Origin: an uncultured Eubacteriales bacterium
GTDB taxonomy: Bacteria > Bacillota > Clostridia > Christensenellales > CAG-138
DNA: 58,125 nt
Assembly: GCA_900549955.1 (NCBI GenBank)
Contig: URQH01000008.1
Span: 1-58,125, forward strand
Direction: 5' to 3'
Shown piece by piece: positions 15,063 through 27,044 of this stretch. Position numbers and translations under genes: made by a program. Numbering within the stretch: the stretch's first letter is position 1; each line of letters starts with the position of its first letter. Under the pieces are notes generated by a model that was given only the letters and a program-made list of their open reading frames with translations, did not search any database and was not told the origin of the DNA.

Positions 15063-15920
15063 TCAGAGCCGCGCGAGCAGCGCCGCCCGCGTGCGCTCCA
15101 GCACCGGGTCGGGCGTCCACGCGCACCCGAGCCGCGCGGCCGGGCGATGGTCGCCGTGGAAATCGCTCCCGCAGGTCACCAGCAGCCCGTGCTGCGCCGC
15201 CAGGCTCAAAAACAGCTGCGTCTGCCCCGCCGTCGACGTCGTGTAATACGCCTCAATGCCGCCAAGCCCCAGCGCGCACAGTTCCGCCACGATGGCGTGC
15301 ACGTTCCCCTTGAGGTGGCACGGGTGCGCCAGCACGGGGATGCCGCCCGCGCCGCGCAGCAGCGCGATCACGCGCGCGGGCGAGGGGCGCGTGAGCGACG
15401 CATAGCCGGGCGCGCCGCGGCGCAAATACCGCGCAAACGCGTCTGCCACGCTGTCGGCAAACCCGCCGCGCACGAGCGCCAGCGCGATATGCAGCCGCGT
15501 CGCCACACCGCCGGAAGGCGCGAGATAGGGCGCGACGTCCACCCCCACGCCCATTAAATTCTGCACGATGCGCGCGTTGCGCGCCGTGCGCCGCGCGTGC
15601 GCCGCCTCCAGCTCCGCGCAGAGCGGCGCGTTGGCCGGGTCCACGCACAGGCCCAGGATGTGGAGCTCCTGGTCGAATTCGTTGTCCATCTCCACGCCCG
15701 GCACCACGGCCACGCCGCAGGCATGCCCGGCCGCCACCGCCTCCGGCACGCCGGATACGCTGTCATGGTCGGTCAGCGCCAGCAGCGACACGCCCGCCGC
15801 AAGCGCGCAGCGCACCAGCTCGGCCGGTCGCCGATCGCCATCGGAACAGGCGCTGTGCGCGTGCAAATCCATGCGTCCCTGCGCCAAGCCGCCCGCCGCC
15901 TCGCCCGTGTGTCGCTCCAA
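15063..15920 (-). CDS. PHP-domain metal-dependent phosphoesterase (TrpH/RNase AM-like)
   Basis: A 285-residue hydrolase of the PHP family. Metal-binding motifs are in order: DLHAHSACSDG near the N-terminus, ALTDHDS, GVEMD, an AHPCH segment and GSDFHGDH near the end. Relatives of this size dephosphorylate 3',5'-nucleoside bisphosphates or trim 5' ends of rRNA; the exact substrate is not shown here. The TTG at 15920 has GGGAGG nine bases upstream and is preferred; an internal ATG at 15872 is the alternative. It follows ftsH after a hairpin. Confidence 0.83.
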   Translation of the reverse strand: MERHTGEAAGGLAQGRMDLHAHSACSDGDRRPAELVRCALAAGVSLLALTDHDSVSGVPEAVAAGHACGVAVVPGVEMDNEFDQELHILGLCVDPANAPLCAELEAAHARRTARNARIVQNLMGVGVDVAPYLAPSGGVATRLHIALALVRGGFADSVADAFARYLRRGAPGYASLTRPSPARVIALLRGAGGIPVLAHPCHLKGNVHAIVAELCALGLGGIEAYYTTSTAGQTQLFLSLAAQHGLLVTCGSDFHGDHRPAARLGCAWTPDPVLERTRAALLARL

Positions 15921-15975
15921 GTCCCGTCGCCTCCCGTCTGCTCGTCCAGCGGCCGCCGCGCCGCGGCAACCGGAA

Positions 15976-15999
15976 GCGGGGCGGATTGCTCCGCCCCGC
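15976..15999 (-). terminator. Hairpin after ftsH
   Basis: A perfect ten-base-pair stem (15976-15985 with 15990-15999) with a four-base loop lies between ftsH and the PHP gene. No T run follows on the minus strand, so it may be an mRNA-stability or processing element rather than a terminator. Confidence 0.45.
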
Positions 16000-16015
16000 C
16001 CTGTGTATCCCCGGG

Positions 16016-18070
16016 TTACGCCTGCGGCGTCCCCGCTTCGTCCTGCGTCTCCGCCTCCGGCGCGGCGGCGTCCCCGGCAGCGGCCGTCTCCGGCTCTGCG
16101 TCTGCCTCCGGCGCCTGTTCCGCCTCCGGCGCCTGTTCCGCCGTCGGCTGGCGCCCGAGCACCTCCTGCGCGTCGGCGCCGTTGTACACGGCTGCAAATT
16201 CCTCGCCGGTCACGCGCTCGTAGCGTATGAGCATCTCGGCCACGCGGTCGAGCGCCTCCAGGTCTGCGGAAATCACCTGTTCGGCCCGCTCAAACTGCTT
16301 CGTCAGGATGTGCTGGATGGCCTCGTCCACGCGCGCCGCCAGCGCCTCGGAATAGTTGCGCTCGTGCCCCCACTCCAGGCCGACGAACACCTCCGTCTGC
16401 CCGCCCAGGAAGATCGGCCCGATCTCCTCGCTCATGCCATACTCGGCGACCATCTTGTGCGCCACCTCGCTGGCATGCTGCAGGTCGCTGTATGCGCCGG
16501 TGCTGATGTCGCCCATGCGCAGCTTCTCGGCCACGCGGCCGCCCAGCGCCATGGCGATGGTGTCCTCCAGCTTGCTGCGCGTCGCATAGGAGGTGTCCTC
16601 CTTCGGCAGCATCATCGTGTACCCGCCGGCCGTGCCGCGCGGAATGATGCTGACCTCGTGCACCGGGTCGCAATGCTCCAGCTTGAGCGCCAGGATGGCG
16701 TGCCCCGCCTCGTGATAGGCGGTCAGGCGCTTGTCGAGATCGGTAATCACGCGGCTGCGCTTTTCCGGCCCCATCTGCACGCGGGTGATGGCCTCCTCGA
16801 GCTCCGGCATGTCGATGGTCTTGCGGTGCGCGCGCGCGGCCAGGATCGCGGCCTCGTTGAGCACGTTCTCCAGATCCGCGCCGGTAAAGCCCGGCGTGCG
16901 CTGCGCCAACACGCTGAGCTTGACCCCGGGCGCAAGCGGCTTGTTGCGCGCATGCACCTTGAGGATCTCCTCGCGGCCCTTGATATCGGGATAGCCCACG
17001 GTGATCTGCCGGTCAAAGCGGCCGGGGCGCAGCAGCGCGGGGTCCAGGATGTCCGGGCGGTTGGTCGCGGCAATGACGACGATCCCCTCGTTGGGCGCGA
17101 ACCCGTCCATCTCGACGAGCAGCTGGTTGAGCGTCTGCTCCCGCTCGTCGTGCCCGCCGCCCATGCCGGCGCCGCGGTGGCGGCCCACGGCGTCGATCTC
17201 GTCGATAAAGACCACGGCCGGGGTGCTGCGCTTGGCCGTCTGGAACAAATCGCGCACGCGCGACGCGCCGACGCCCACGAACATTTCGACAAAGTCAGAG
17301 CCCGAGATGGAGAAGAACGGCGCCTTGGCCTCGCCCGCCACCGCCTTGGCCAGCAGCGTCTTGCCGGTCCCCGGCGGGCCTACGAGCAGCACGCCCTTGG
17401 GAATGCGCGCGCCGATCTCATTGAAACGCTGCGGCTCGCGCATGAACTCCACGACCTCGCGCAGCTCCTCCTTCTCCTCGTCCGCGCCGGCGACATCCGC
17501 AAACGTGACCTTGTTCGCGTCGCCCACCTGCAGCCGCGCGCGCGAGCGGCCAAAGTTCATCATCTGCTTGCCGCCGCCCTGCTGGCGCATCATGAAATAG
17601 TACAGCGCGCCAATGGCCACGAGCAGCAGCAGATACGGCAGGATGATCGACCAGATGGACTCCTCCACGATCTTCGACTCATAGGCAAAGGAGTAATCGT
17701 GGCTGGAGACCTCGTCCACGCTCGAGAACCGGTCGCTGTGCGCCGCATAGACGATGGCGGCCATATCGGCGCGGAACGTCGTTTCCGAAGGGATGACCAC
17801 GTGGAAATCCGCGTTCTTGGGCAGGTCCTCCGCGCTTGCGGTGCTGCCGGTGTACAGGCCATAGACATCCCGGTACTGGATCTGGATCGCCTGTATCGTG
17901 TTGCCGGACGTGTCGCCCATTTCGGTACGCTGCACGAGCGCAAGAAACTCGGTGTTGTAATCCAGTTCTTCCGCCTGTTTGCCGCTCAGATCAAATCCGC
18001 TCGCCATCCAGACGACTGCGAGCGCCACCAGCACCCAGATCAGCAGCGTAGCGATTTTCTTGTTGTTCAA
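16016..18070 (-). CDS. ftsH: ATP-dependent zinc metalloprotease FtsH
   Basis: Membrane-bound AAA protease that degrades misfolded membrane proteins and some regulators. Membrane segments lie at about residues 6-23 and 139-160 with the extracytoplasmic domain between. The AAA module has Walker A GPPGTGKT (231-238), Walker B VVFIDEID and the SRH around NRPDILDPALLRPGRFDRQ. The peptidase has HEAGH (453-457). The C-terminal tail after about 640 is Ala/Glu/Pro-rich with a repeated EQAPEA. The start is a TTG at 18070 with AGGAGG eight bases upstream. It follows hpt by 67 bases, as in many Firmicutes. Confidence 0.95.
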   Translation of the reverse strand: MNNKKIATLLIWVLVALAVVWMASGFDLSGKQAEELDYNTEFLALVQRTEMGDTSGNTIQAIQIQYRDVYGLYTGSTASAEDLPKNADFHVVIPSETTFRADMAAIVYAAHSDRFSSVDEVSSHDYSFAYESKIVEESIWSIILPYLLLLVAIGALYYFMMRQQGGGKQMMNFGRSRARLQVGDANKVTFADVAGADEEKEELREVVEFMREPQRFNEIGARIPKGVLLVGPPGTGKTLLAKAVAGEAKAPFFSISGSDFVEMFVGVGASRVRDLFQTAKRSTPAVVFIDEIDAVGRHRGAGMGGGHDEREQTLNQLLVEMDGFAPNEGIVVIAATNRPDILDPALLRPGRFDRQITVGYPDIKGREEILKVHARNKPLAPGVKLSVLAQRTPGFTGADLENVLNEAAILAARAHRKTIDMPELEEAITRVQMGPEKRSRVITDLDKRLTAYHEAGHAILALKLEHCDPVHEVSIIPRGTAGGYTMMLPKEDTSYATRSKLEDTIAMALGGRVAEKLRMGDISTGAYSDLQHASEVAHKMVAEYGMSEEIGPIFLGGQTEVFVGLEWGHERNYSEALAARVDEAIQHILTKQFERAEQVISADLEALDRVAEMLIRYERVTGEEFAAVYNGADAQEVLGRQPTAEQAPEAEQAPEADAEPETAAAGDAAAPEAETQDEAGTPQA

Positions 18071-18137
18071 TCGTGTATCCTCCTGTTACGGCGGCCCCGC
18101 CGCCGTCCCTTTTCAGTGCTTGGCCGGCCACGGCGCT

Positions 18138-18695
18138 TTATGCGCCGTACACCTCCGGCTTGAGTACGCCGACATACGGCAGGTTGCGGTACAGCCCCAT
18201 ATAGTCCAAGCCGTAGCCGACGACAAACTTGTTCGGGATGATGAACCCGTAGTAATCCGGCGTGATGTCGCACTCGCGCCGGCTTGGCTTGTCGAGCAGG
18301 CAGCAAATGCGGATGGAAGCCGGTTTGCGCTCCTTGAGCAGGCGCAGCAGGTGGGAAAGCGTCAACCCGCTGTCCATGATGTCCTCCGCAATGATGACAT
18401 GTTTGCCGGTGATGCTCGAGTCGATATCTTTTGTAATGCGCACGATGCCGGAAGTCTTCTGCGCGTCTCCATAGCTGGAAATACCCATGAAGTCCATCTT
18501 CATGTGCACGTCCATTGCGCGCACCAGATCGGCATAGAACACCACGGCGCCCTTGAGAATGCAGATCATGATGACTTCCTTGCCCTGGTAGTCCTGCGTG
18601 AGCTGCGCGCCCAGTTCCGCAACGCGGGCCTGGATGGTCGCCTCATCCAAAAGGATTTCCGCAATGTCCTGTTCCATGCGCCTCCCTGCCGTCAT
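18138..18695 (-). CDS. hpt: Hypoxanthine phosphoribosyltransferase
   Basis: Converts hypoxanthine or guanine plus PRPP to IMP or GMP (purine salvage). Motifs: CILKGAVVFYADLVRAM, the PRPP loop HVIIAEDIMDSGLTL, and the purine-binding IIPNKFVVGYGLDY near the end. The ATG at 18695 has GAGGAGG nine bases upstream and gives 185 residues; the ATG at 18677 is closer to the family's usual start but its GGGAGG is only three bases away. Either start lies inside the end of tilS, so the two are translationally linked. Confidence 0.92.
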   Translation of the reverse strand: MTAGRRMEQDIAEILLDEATIQARVAELGAQLTQDYQGKEVIMICILKGAVVFYADLVRAMDVHMKMDFMGISSYGDAQKTSGIVRITKDIDSSITGKHVIIAEDIMDSGLTLSHLLRLLKERKPASIRICCLLDKPSRRECDITPDYYGFIIPNKFVVGYGLDYMGLYRNLPYVGVLKPEVYGA

Positions 18696-20013
18696 TTCCC
18701 GTATCCTCCTCAAAAATAATATGCAGCGTCCGCTCCGTGTGCGGCGTAATTTTGATGGAATCCGCGATCGTATATCCCGGCATCCACAGCACCCGGGCGC
18801 CGCTGCACAGCAGCGGCACATCCCGCTCCCACCGAGGGAGCTTTCGATCCGTCATCACGTCCGAAAGTTTCCGGTCGCCCGGCGCGCCCAGCGGATGGAA
18901 CCGGTCGCCCTCCCGCCGCGTGCGCACGACGGCGTCCTCCGGCAGCGCGTCCCAGTCGATACAGGCTTCGTGCGCGCCGCCCGGGCGGGACAGCCTGTCC
19001 GCCACAGCCACAAACGCGCCTCGCGGCGTCTGCGTCCGTCCCGGCGCCGCAAACGGCACCGCAAACGCCGACTCCTGCGGCGGCCTGCCCACGTACAGCC
19101 GTTCAGCGTCCACCCAGGCAGCCGCGCCGCCGCGCAGCTCGATCTGCGTTCCCGTGCGCGCCTCGAGCAGCGCCTCCAGCCGCGCCACGTCGCGCCGCTC
19201 TACCTCGCCGCCCTGCGCCTCGAACAACAGCCGCTTGAGTACGCGGGAACGCACGGCATCGGGAAGCGCCAGCAGCGCCTTGCGGCCCGCCCCGTCGCGG
19301 CCCGCCGCCGCTCGCGCCGCGGCATTGAGGTAGTCCGCATCCTGTGCCAGCAACGACGCGGTCGCACACAGATGCTCCACAGCTCTTGGGTTAAACGAGC
19401 AGAGCAGCGGCAGCAGCTCATGCCGCACGCGGTTGCGCGTCATCGCGTCGGACGCGTTCGTCGCGTCGGTACAAAACGCCAGGCTGTGCGCCTGCGCATA
19501 GGCCTCAATGTCCTGCCTGCGCGCCGCCAGCAGCGGGCGCACGATGTTCCCGGTGCGCGGGCGCATCCCGGCCAGCCCGTCCAGCCCGCTGCCGCGCAGC
19601 AGGTGCAGCAGCAGCGTCTCCGCCTGGTCGTCCATGTGGTGCGCGACGGCGATGCAGTCCGCGCCCAACTGCGCCGCCGCGCGCTTCAAAAACGCATACC
19701 GTTCCTCGCGCGCAGCCGTCTCAAGCGACAGCCCCTTCTCGGCCGCCACCGTTCGCACCTCCGCACGGCCGCACACAAACGGCACGTCCCATGCGCCGCA
19801 CAGCGCCTCGCAAAAGGCCGCGTCGGCATCGGCTTCGGCGCCGCGCAGCCCATGGTGCAAATGTGCAGCCATCACCGCGGAGAGCCTGCCCTGTTCCCGC
19901 AGGCCGCAGAGCAGGTGCAGCAGCACGACGGAATCCACCCCGCCGGAAAGGCCAACGAGCACCGCATGCTGCGGCAACAGTCCACATTCTTCGAGCATCA
20001 GCCGCATGCCCAT
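18643..20013 (-). CDS. tilS: tRNA(Ile)-lysidine synthase
   Basis: Changes the wobble C34 of tRNA-Ile(CAU) to lysidine using ATP, an essential step for AUA decoding. The ATP-PPase loop SGGVDS is at residues 23-28, followed by HLHHGLRG and AHHMDDQAETLLLHLLRGSGL, all typical of TilS. The C-terminal domain ends near TERTLHIIF and the frame then runs on into hpt. Length is 456 residues. A GGAG close to the ATG at 20013 is the ribosome site. First gene of the tilS-hpt-ftsH unit. Confidence 0.92.
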   Translation of the reverse strand: MGMRLMLEECGLLPQHAVLVGLSGGVDSVVLLHLLCGLREQGRLSAVMAAHLHHGLRGAEADADAAFCEALCGAWDVPFVCGRAEVRTVAAEKGLSLETAAREERYAFLKRAAAQLGADCIAVAHHMDDQAETLLLHLLRGSGLDGLAGMRPRTGNIVRPLLAARRQDIEAYAQAHSLAFCTDATNASDAMTRNRVRHELLPLLCSFNPRAVEHLCATASLLAQDADYLNAAARAAAGRDGAGRKALLALPDAVRSRVLKRLLFEAQGGEVERRDVARLEALLEARTGTQIELRGGAAAWVDAERLYVGRPPQESAFAVPFAAPGRTQTPRGAFVAVADRLSRPGGAHEACIDWDALPEDAVVRTRREGDRFHPLGAPGDRKLSDVMTDRKLPRWERDVPLLCSGARVLWMPGYTIADSIKITPHTERTLHIIFEEDTGNDGREAHGTGHCGNPFG

Positions 20014-20040
20014 AAAACTCCATGATGATAGATACTCCTT

Positions 20041-20069
20041 ATATTACCCGCATCAGCAGAATTTGACAA
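20041..20069 (-). promoter_or_regulatory. Promoter of the tilS-hpt-ftsH operon
   Basis: On the minus strand TTGTCA (20069-20064), a 17-base spacer and TAATAT (20046-20041), about 25 bases before the tilS ribosome site. Confidence 0.7.
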
Positions 20070-20192
20070 GAGCTCAGGCAAAAATTCAACACGCGCGCCA
20101 CAGTTTCTTCAACATATCCGCGTTTGGCGGGCTCCTGTTGCCGTCCATCCTTCTCTTTTCGACCTGTTTTTGCAGCATTTGCGTCCGCACGC

Positions 20193-20222
20193 TTTACTTC
20201 CGGCTCGCAAAGCTTTTATAAT
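20193..20222 (+). promoter_or_regulatory. Promoter of radC
   Basis: TTTACT (20193-20198), an 18-base spacer and a perfect TATAAT (20217-20222) lie upstream of radC, divergent from the tilS promoter. Confidence 0.7.
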
Positions 20223-20270
20223 AGGAGAAACAAGGGGGGCGGCAAGTCCAACGGCGGAGGGATACGGCAC

Positions 20271-21062
20271 ATGGCGAACATTCACGACGGGCACCGCGAG
20301 CGGCTGCGGCAGCGCTATCAGGACCATGGGGCGGACAGTTTTACCGACCATGAACTGCTGGAGCTGTTGCTGACCTATGCCATCCCGCGCCGCGATACCA
20401 ACGAGACGGCGCATCTGTTGCTGGAGCGGTTCGGCTCGCTGTCGAGCGTGGTGGCCGCCTCGCCGGAACAGTTGCAGACCGTTTCCGGCATTGGCCGCGC
20501 GGCGGCACAGTACCTGCATCTGCAGGGCACGCTCCAACGGCGCATTGCGCTCCGGCGGCTGACGCAGCGCAACGGCAAACTGCTGCTCAACACCCCCAAC
20601 CGTACCGCCCGCTATGCCGAGCTGCTGCTCCGGCAGGAGACAAACGAGCGGATATTTGTGCTGTGCCTGAGCGCGCAGCGTACGCTGCTCAGCGCGCGCC
20701 CGGTCGGCAGCGGTTCGCTCAGCGAGATGACGATCTATCCGCGCACCATCGTGGAGCTGGCCATCCTGCAACACGCGCACAGCGTCATCCTCGTGCACAA
20801 CCACCCGTCCGGCGACCCGACGCCCTCGCAGGCGGACGCCGATACCACCGAGTCGATCCGCGCGGCGCTCCAAAGCATCCACATTCCGCTGCTCGACCAC
20901 ATCATCGTCGGCGACGGCTATCTGTACAGCTTTACGGCGCAGGCGGTGCTGCATCCGGTCGGCGAGTCGATCGAAGTGCTCTCCACCGGGGATTATACCC
21001 TGCGCCGCCAGGAACAGACGCCTTCCCTCGCCGTCGTTATGGAGGAGTATCACAGCGCATAG
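20271..21062 (+). CDS. radC: RadC-family JAB/JAMM-domain protein
   Basis: A 263-residue protein. N-terminal helix-hairpin-helix region (HDGHRERLRQRYQDHGADSF, then SSVVAASPEQLQTVSGIGRA) and a C-terminal JAMM metalloprotease-like domain with the zinc motif HNHPSGDPTPSQAD. The family was linked to DNA repair, but its true biochemical role remains unsettled. The ATG at 20271 has GGAGGG eight bases upstream; the open frame upstream is non-conserved. Its own promoter and terminator suggest a monocistronic gene. Confidence 0.92.
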   Translation: MANIHDGHRERLRQRYQDHGADSFTDHELLELLLTYAIPRRDTNETAHLLLERFGSLSSVVAASPEQLQTVSGIGRAAAQYLHLQGTLQRRIALRRLTQRNGKLLLNTPNRTARYAELLLRQETNERIFVLCLSAQRTLLSARPVGSGSLSEMTIYPRTIVELAILQHAHSVILVHNHPSGDPTPSQADADTTESIRAALQSIHIPLLDHIIVGDGYLYSFTAQAVLHPVGESIEVLSTGDYTLRRQEQTPSLAVVMEEYHSA

Positions 21063-21093
21063 GCGCGCCGCGCAACGATCCGCCAGATGGCAG

Positions 21094-21136
21094 AGCCCTG
21101 CCGGCCAACATGGCCGGCAGGGCTCTCTTTTCTTTT
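21094..21136 (+). terminator. Terminator of radC
   Basis: A perfect 13-bp stem (21094-21106 with 21112-21124) and five-base loop followed by CTCTTTTCTTTT on the plus strand. Confidence 0.9.
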
Positions 21137-21162
21137 CCCAACTTTGCGACGCCCGGCTCCGC

Positions 21163-21894
21163 CTACCCGATCAGGTAGGTAACCACAACCTCGGCGGCAA
21201 CGGCAATGGCGCTGCTTTCAAAGTCCACGCCTACGAGCTTGCTCTCGTCATACGGCTGCTCCGTCACGCCCACGACGGACTTCACCTGCACCTGCGCCGC
21301 CTCGGCCAGGACGCCGGCCTTTTCCTCGGCGTCCGCCATGGCGGCGGCAAGCGCCTCGCGATAGGCCGTGGACGCCTCTGTGATGCTGTAAGTCACGGCG
21401 TAAGTCTGCGACGCGCCCGCGTCGATCATCGTAGTCAAAATGGTGTTCACGTTCTGCACGTCGCGCACGATGACCGTGATGGTGTCCTTCGCCTGATAGT
21501 CGTTGACGTGGTCGCTGCCCTCCTGGCTGCGTGCCTCAATCTCCATCCCCGCCAGCGAGATGTCCGTCCGGGCGATGTTGAAATTGAGCGCCGTCTCAAA
21601 GATGCCGTTCGTCCGCTCCAGGCACTGTGCCGACGCGCTTTCCGCCGTGTCCCCCGTTGCGGCCACGCCCACGCGGATGGTCGCAAAATCCGGTTCGGCA
21701 ATGACCTCGCCGTTGCCGGTGACGACGATCGTATGCTCCTCTTCCGGCCAGTTCTGCCGGAGGATGATCGTCTGCGTGTCTACCCGGGGCGTCGGCACAT
21801 TCTGAATTTCTTCCTGCGCCTTGCAGCCGGTCCCCGCCATGCACAGCGCCAGCAGCGCGGCCAGCGCCGCGCCCGCCAGAATCGTCCGTTTCAT
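21163..21894 (-). CDS. SIMPL-domain (DUF541) lipoprotein
   Basis: A 243-residue exported protein. The signal has a lipobox ending at a Cys about residue 23 (GTGCKA), so it is probably membrane-anchored outside the cell. The remainder is the SIMPL/DUF541 fold, recognised by IVVTGNGEVIAEPDFATIRV at its start, YQAKDTITVIVRD in the middle and ALAAAMADAEEKAGVLAEAA. Function of the family is poorly defined (oxidative-stress and surface roles have been proposed). AAGGAGG lies ten bases before the ATG at 21894. It follows the hydroxyacid dehydrogenase by 37 bases and is probably cotranscribed. Confidence 0.82.
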   Translation of the reverse strand: MKRTILAGAALAALLALCMAGTGCKAQEEIQNVPTPRVDTQTIILRQNWPEEEHTIVVTGNGEVIAEPDFATIRVGVAATGDTAESASAQCLERTNGIFETALNFNIARTDISLAGMEIEARSQEGSDHVNDYQAKDTITVIVRDVQNVNTILTTMIDAGASQTYAVTYSITEASTAYREALAAAMADAEEKAGVLAEAAQVQVKSVVGVTEQPYDESKLVGVDFESSAIAVAAEVVVTYLIG

Positions 21895-21931
21895 GCGTAG
21901 ATGCCTCCTTGTCCGAGCCCGTGCGGGCCAA

Positions 21932-22882
21932 TCAGTTGACGCGGTGGATCGGCGCGCCCTCGAGAAACGCGCGCAGGTTGTCCGCCGCCATGCGCAACAG
22001 CCGCTGCCGCGTCTCCAGCGGCGCCCAGGCGATGTGCGGGGTAATGATACAGTTTTTTGCACCGAGCAGCGGGTCGTTTCGCAGAATGGGCTCCCGCTCC
22101 GCCACGTCCACACCGCAGGCGGACAGCTTGCCGCTCTCGAGCGCGTCCGCCACATCCTGCGCCACGCAGAGCCCGCCGCGCGCCGTGTTGAGCAGGATCG
22201 CCCCGTCCTTCATCAGGTCCAGCGTACCGGCATGGACGATACCGCGCGTCTGGTCGGTCAGCGGGCAGTGCAGCGACAGCACGTCGCTCTGCCGGAACAG
22301 CTCTTCGAGCGATACGCGTTCGCCGCAAAAAGCCGGGTGTTCCCCGCGACTGTAGCCGATCACGCGCATGCCAAACGCCGCCGCCACGCGGGCGACCGCG
22401 CAACCGATCTCCCCGCAGCCCAGCACGCCGAACGTCTTGCCCGCGATCTCCCTGAGCGGCAGATCCCAGAAACAGAAGTCCGCCGCATGCGTCCAGCGGC
22501 CGCGATGTACCTCCCGGTCGTGATACGCCACATGGGAACAGAGCTCGAGCAGCAGGGCGAACGTGTGCTGCGCCACCGCCTGCGTGCTGTAGGACGGCAC
22601 GTTGCACACGACGATGCCGCGCCGTGCCGCGGCGCGCAGGTCGACCACGTCGCAACCGGTAGCCAGCACGCCGATCATCTTCAGGTTCCTTGCACGCTCC
22701 AGCTCCGCCTCGCCAATGGCCGTCTTGTTTGTGAACGCCACGTCGGCGCCGATGAGCCGCTGGGCGGTGAACTCCGGCGGCGTGCGGTCATAGACTGAAA
22801 GCGTGCCAAATTCCCGCAGGCAATCCCAGCTCAGGTCGCCGGGGTTGAGCGCATGCCCATCCAGAATGACAATCTGCATCAT
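21932..22882 (-). CDS. D-2-hydroxyacid dehydrogenase (glycerate dehydrogenase-like)
   Basis: NAD(P)-dependent reductase interconverting a 2-keto acid and a D-2-hydroxy acid. The start (MQIVILDGHALNPGDLSWD) resembles the glycerate dehydrogenase/hydroxypyruvate reductase branch. The Rossmann glycine motif is VLGCGEIGCAVA; catalytic residues expected in the family are present as Arg in NTARGG, Glu in AEREP and His in TPHIAW. The start is either of two adjacent ATG codons at 22882 and 22879; GAGG is better spaced for the second. About 316 residues. First gene of a two-gene unit with the SIMPL lipoprotein. Confidence 0.87.
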   Translation of the reverse strand: MMQIVILDGHALNPGDLSWDCLREFGTLSVYDRTPPEFTAQRLIGADVAFTNKTAIGEAELERARNLKMIGVLATGCDVVDLRAAARRGIVVCNVPSYSTQAVAQHTFALLLELCSHVAYHDREVHRGRWTHAADFCFWDLPLREIAGKTFGVLGCGEIGCAVARVAAAFGMRVIGYSRGEHPAFCGERVSLEELFRQSDVLSLHCPLTDQTRGIVHAGTLDLMKDGAILLNTARGGLCVAQDVADALESGKLSACGVDVAEREPILRNDPLLGAKNCIITPHIAWAPLETRQRLLRMAADNLRAFLEGAPIHRVN

Positions 22883-22929
22883 GCAATCCTCTTGTGTGGT
22901 CTTCCCGCAGGCGCGGAAGGAATGACCAT

Positions 22930-22958
22930 AGTATACCGTAAGCGCGCCCCTCTGGCAA
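22930..22958 (-). promoter_or_regulatory. Promoter of the hydroxyacid dehydrogenase
   Basis: On the minus strand TTGCCA (22958-22953), 17-base spacer, TATACT (22935-22930). Confidence 0.65.
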
Positions 22959-23066
22959 GTGGATGTCTCCGTTCCGCTGCCCCGCCATGCCGTCTTGCGG
23001 CGCCCCGCCGCGCCGTGTCGATTTTGCTTGCCCTGCGTCGGGTTTTCCCGCCGGCGCGGCAGCGGT

Positions 23067-23095
23067 TTGCATCCGGAGCACAAGTGCGGTATAAT
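23067..23095 (+). promoter_or_regulatory. Promoter of the ftsK-rimO-pgsA-cinA unit
   Basis: A perfect TATAAT (23090-23095) lies 17 bases after a weak -35 (TTGCAT, 23067-23072). The ribosome site GGGGAAAGG follows before the ATG at 23128. Confidence 0.6.
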
Positions 23096-23127
23096 AGATT
23101 GAATATTTATGGGGAAAGGTTCCTTTC

Positions 23128-25751
<2,624 letters not shown>

Positions 25752-25755
<4 letters not shown>

Positions 25756-27044
25756 GCCGCATCGGTGTCATTTCGCTCGGATGCGCCAAAAACCTCGTGG
25801 ACACGGAGCGCATGCTCGGGCTGCTGCGCGCGGCGGGGCACACGTTCGTATCCGCTCCTGCCGAAGCAGACGTGCTGATCGTCAACACGTGCGGGTTCAT
25901 TGAGCCGGCCAAGCAGGAATCCATCGACACCATCCTCGAGATGGCCGCCTACAAGCGCACCGGCCGCTGCCGCCTGCTCGTGGCCACCGGCTGCCTGACG
26001 GAGCGCTACCGCAAGGAACTTGCCGAAGCCATGCCGGAGATCGACCTGCTGCTCGGCGTGCGCGAATATGACCGTCTGCCGGGGCTGATTGCCCGCGCAC
26101 TGGCGCTGCCGCAGCCGCCGGCCATCTGTGGCGCGCCGCGCGTGCTGACCACCCCGCCCTACCGCGCGTTCCTGCGCGTGGGCGACGGGTGCAGCAACCG
26201 CTGCACCTATTGCGCCATCCCGCTCATCCGCGGCCCGCTCCACAGCGAGCCGATCGAAACGCTGCTCGACGAGGCAAAGCGCCTGGCCGACGGCGGCGTG
26301 ACGGAGCTGACCGTCATCGCGCAGGATACCTCCGGCTACGGGGTGGATTTGTACGGGCAGCCGCGGCTCGTCGAGCTGCTGCAACGGCTGGCCGCCATCG
26401 ACGCGCTGCACTGGGTGCGCGTGCTCTACACCTATCCCGACACCGTCACGCCCGCGCTCATCGACGAACTGCGCGGCAACGAAAAGCTCGTGAACTATCT
26501 CGACATGCCGCTGCAACACGTGAACGACGACCTGCTGCGCGCCATGCACCGGCGCGGCTCGCAGGCGCACATCCGGCGGGTGCTCGAGCACGTGGCGGCG
26601 CACGCGCCGGAGTTCATCCTGCGCACGACCATGATGGTGGGATTTCCCGGGGAAACCGACGCGCAGTTCCAGGAGCTGCTCGCCTTTTTGCGCGACCATC
26701 CGTTCGACCGGGTCGGGGCGTTCGCCTTCTCCCCCGAAGAGGGCACGGAGGCGGCTGCCATGCCGCGCCAGATCCCGGAGGACGTCAAACAGGCGCGTCT
26801 GGACGCGCTCATGTCGCAACAGCGCGGCATCTCCCGCGCACGCGGGCAGCGGCGCATCGGCCAGACCGTAGAAGTACTGATCGAAGGGGCGGACGCGCAC
26901 GGGGCGTTCGGCCGCTCCTATGCAGAGGCGCCCGACGTCGATGGCCGCATCCTGCTGCCCGGCGCCGCCGCGCAGGCCGGCACCTACCGCCTGGCGCGCC
27001 TGACCGCCGCCAACGACTATGACATGATCGGAGAATTGCTATGA
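25752..27044 (+). CDS. rimO: Ribosomal protein S12 methylthiotransferase RimO
   Basis: Radical SAM enzyme that adds a methylthio group to an aspartate of ribosomal protein S12. Three N-terminal cysteines (Cys11, Cys47, Cys81) hold the auxiliary iron-sulfur cluster in the UPF0004 domain; the radical SAM cluster is bound by Cys147, Cys151 and Cys154 (CxxxCxxC). The start ISLGCAKNLVDTERML distinguishes RimO from MiaB, and a C-terminal TRAM domain (about 365-428) completes it. 430 residues. It overlaps both ftsK and pgsA by four bases. Confidence 0.94.
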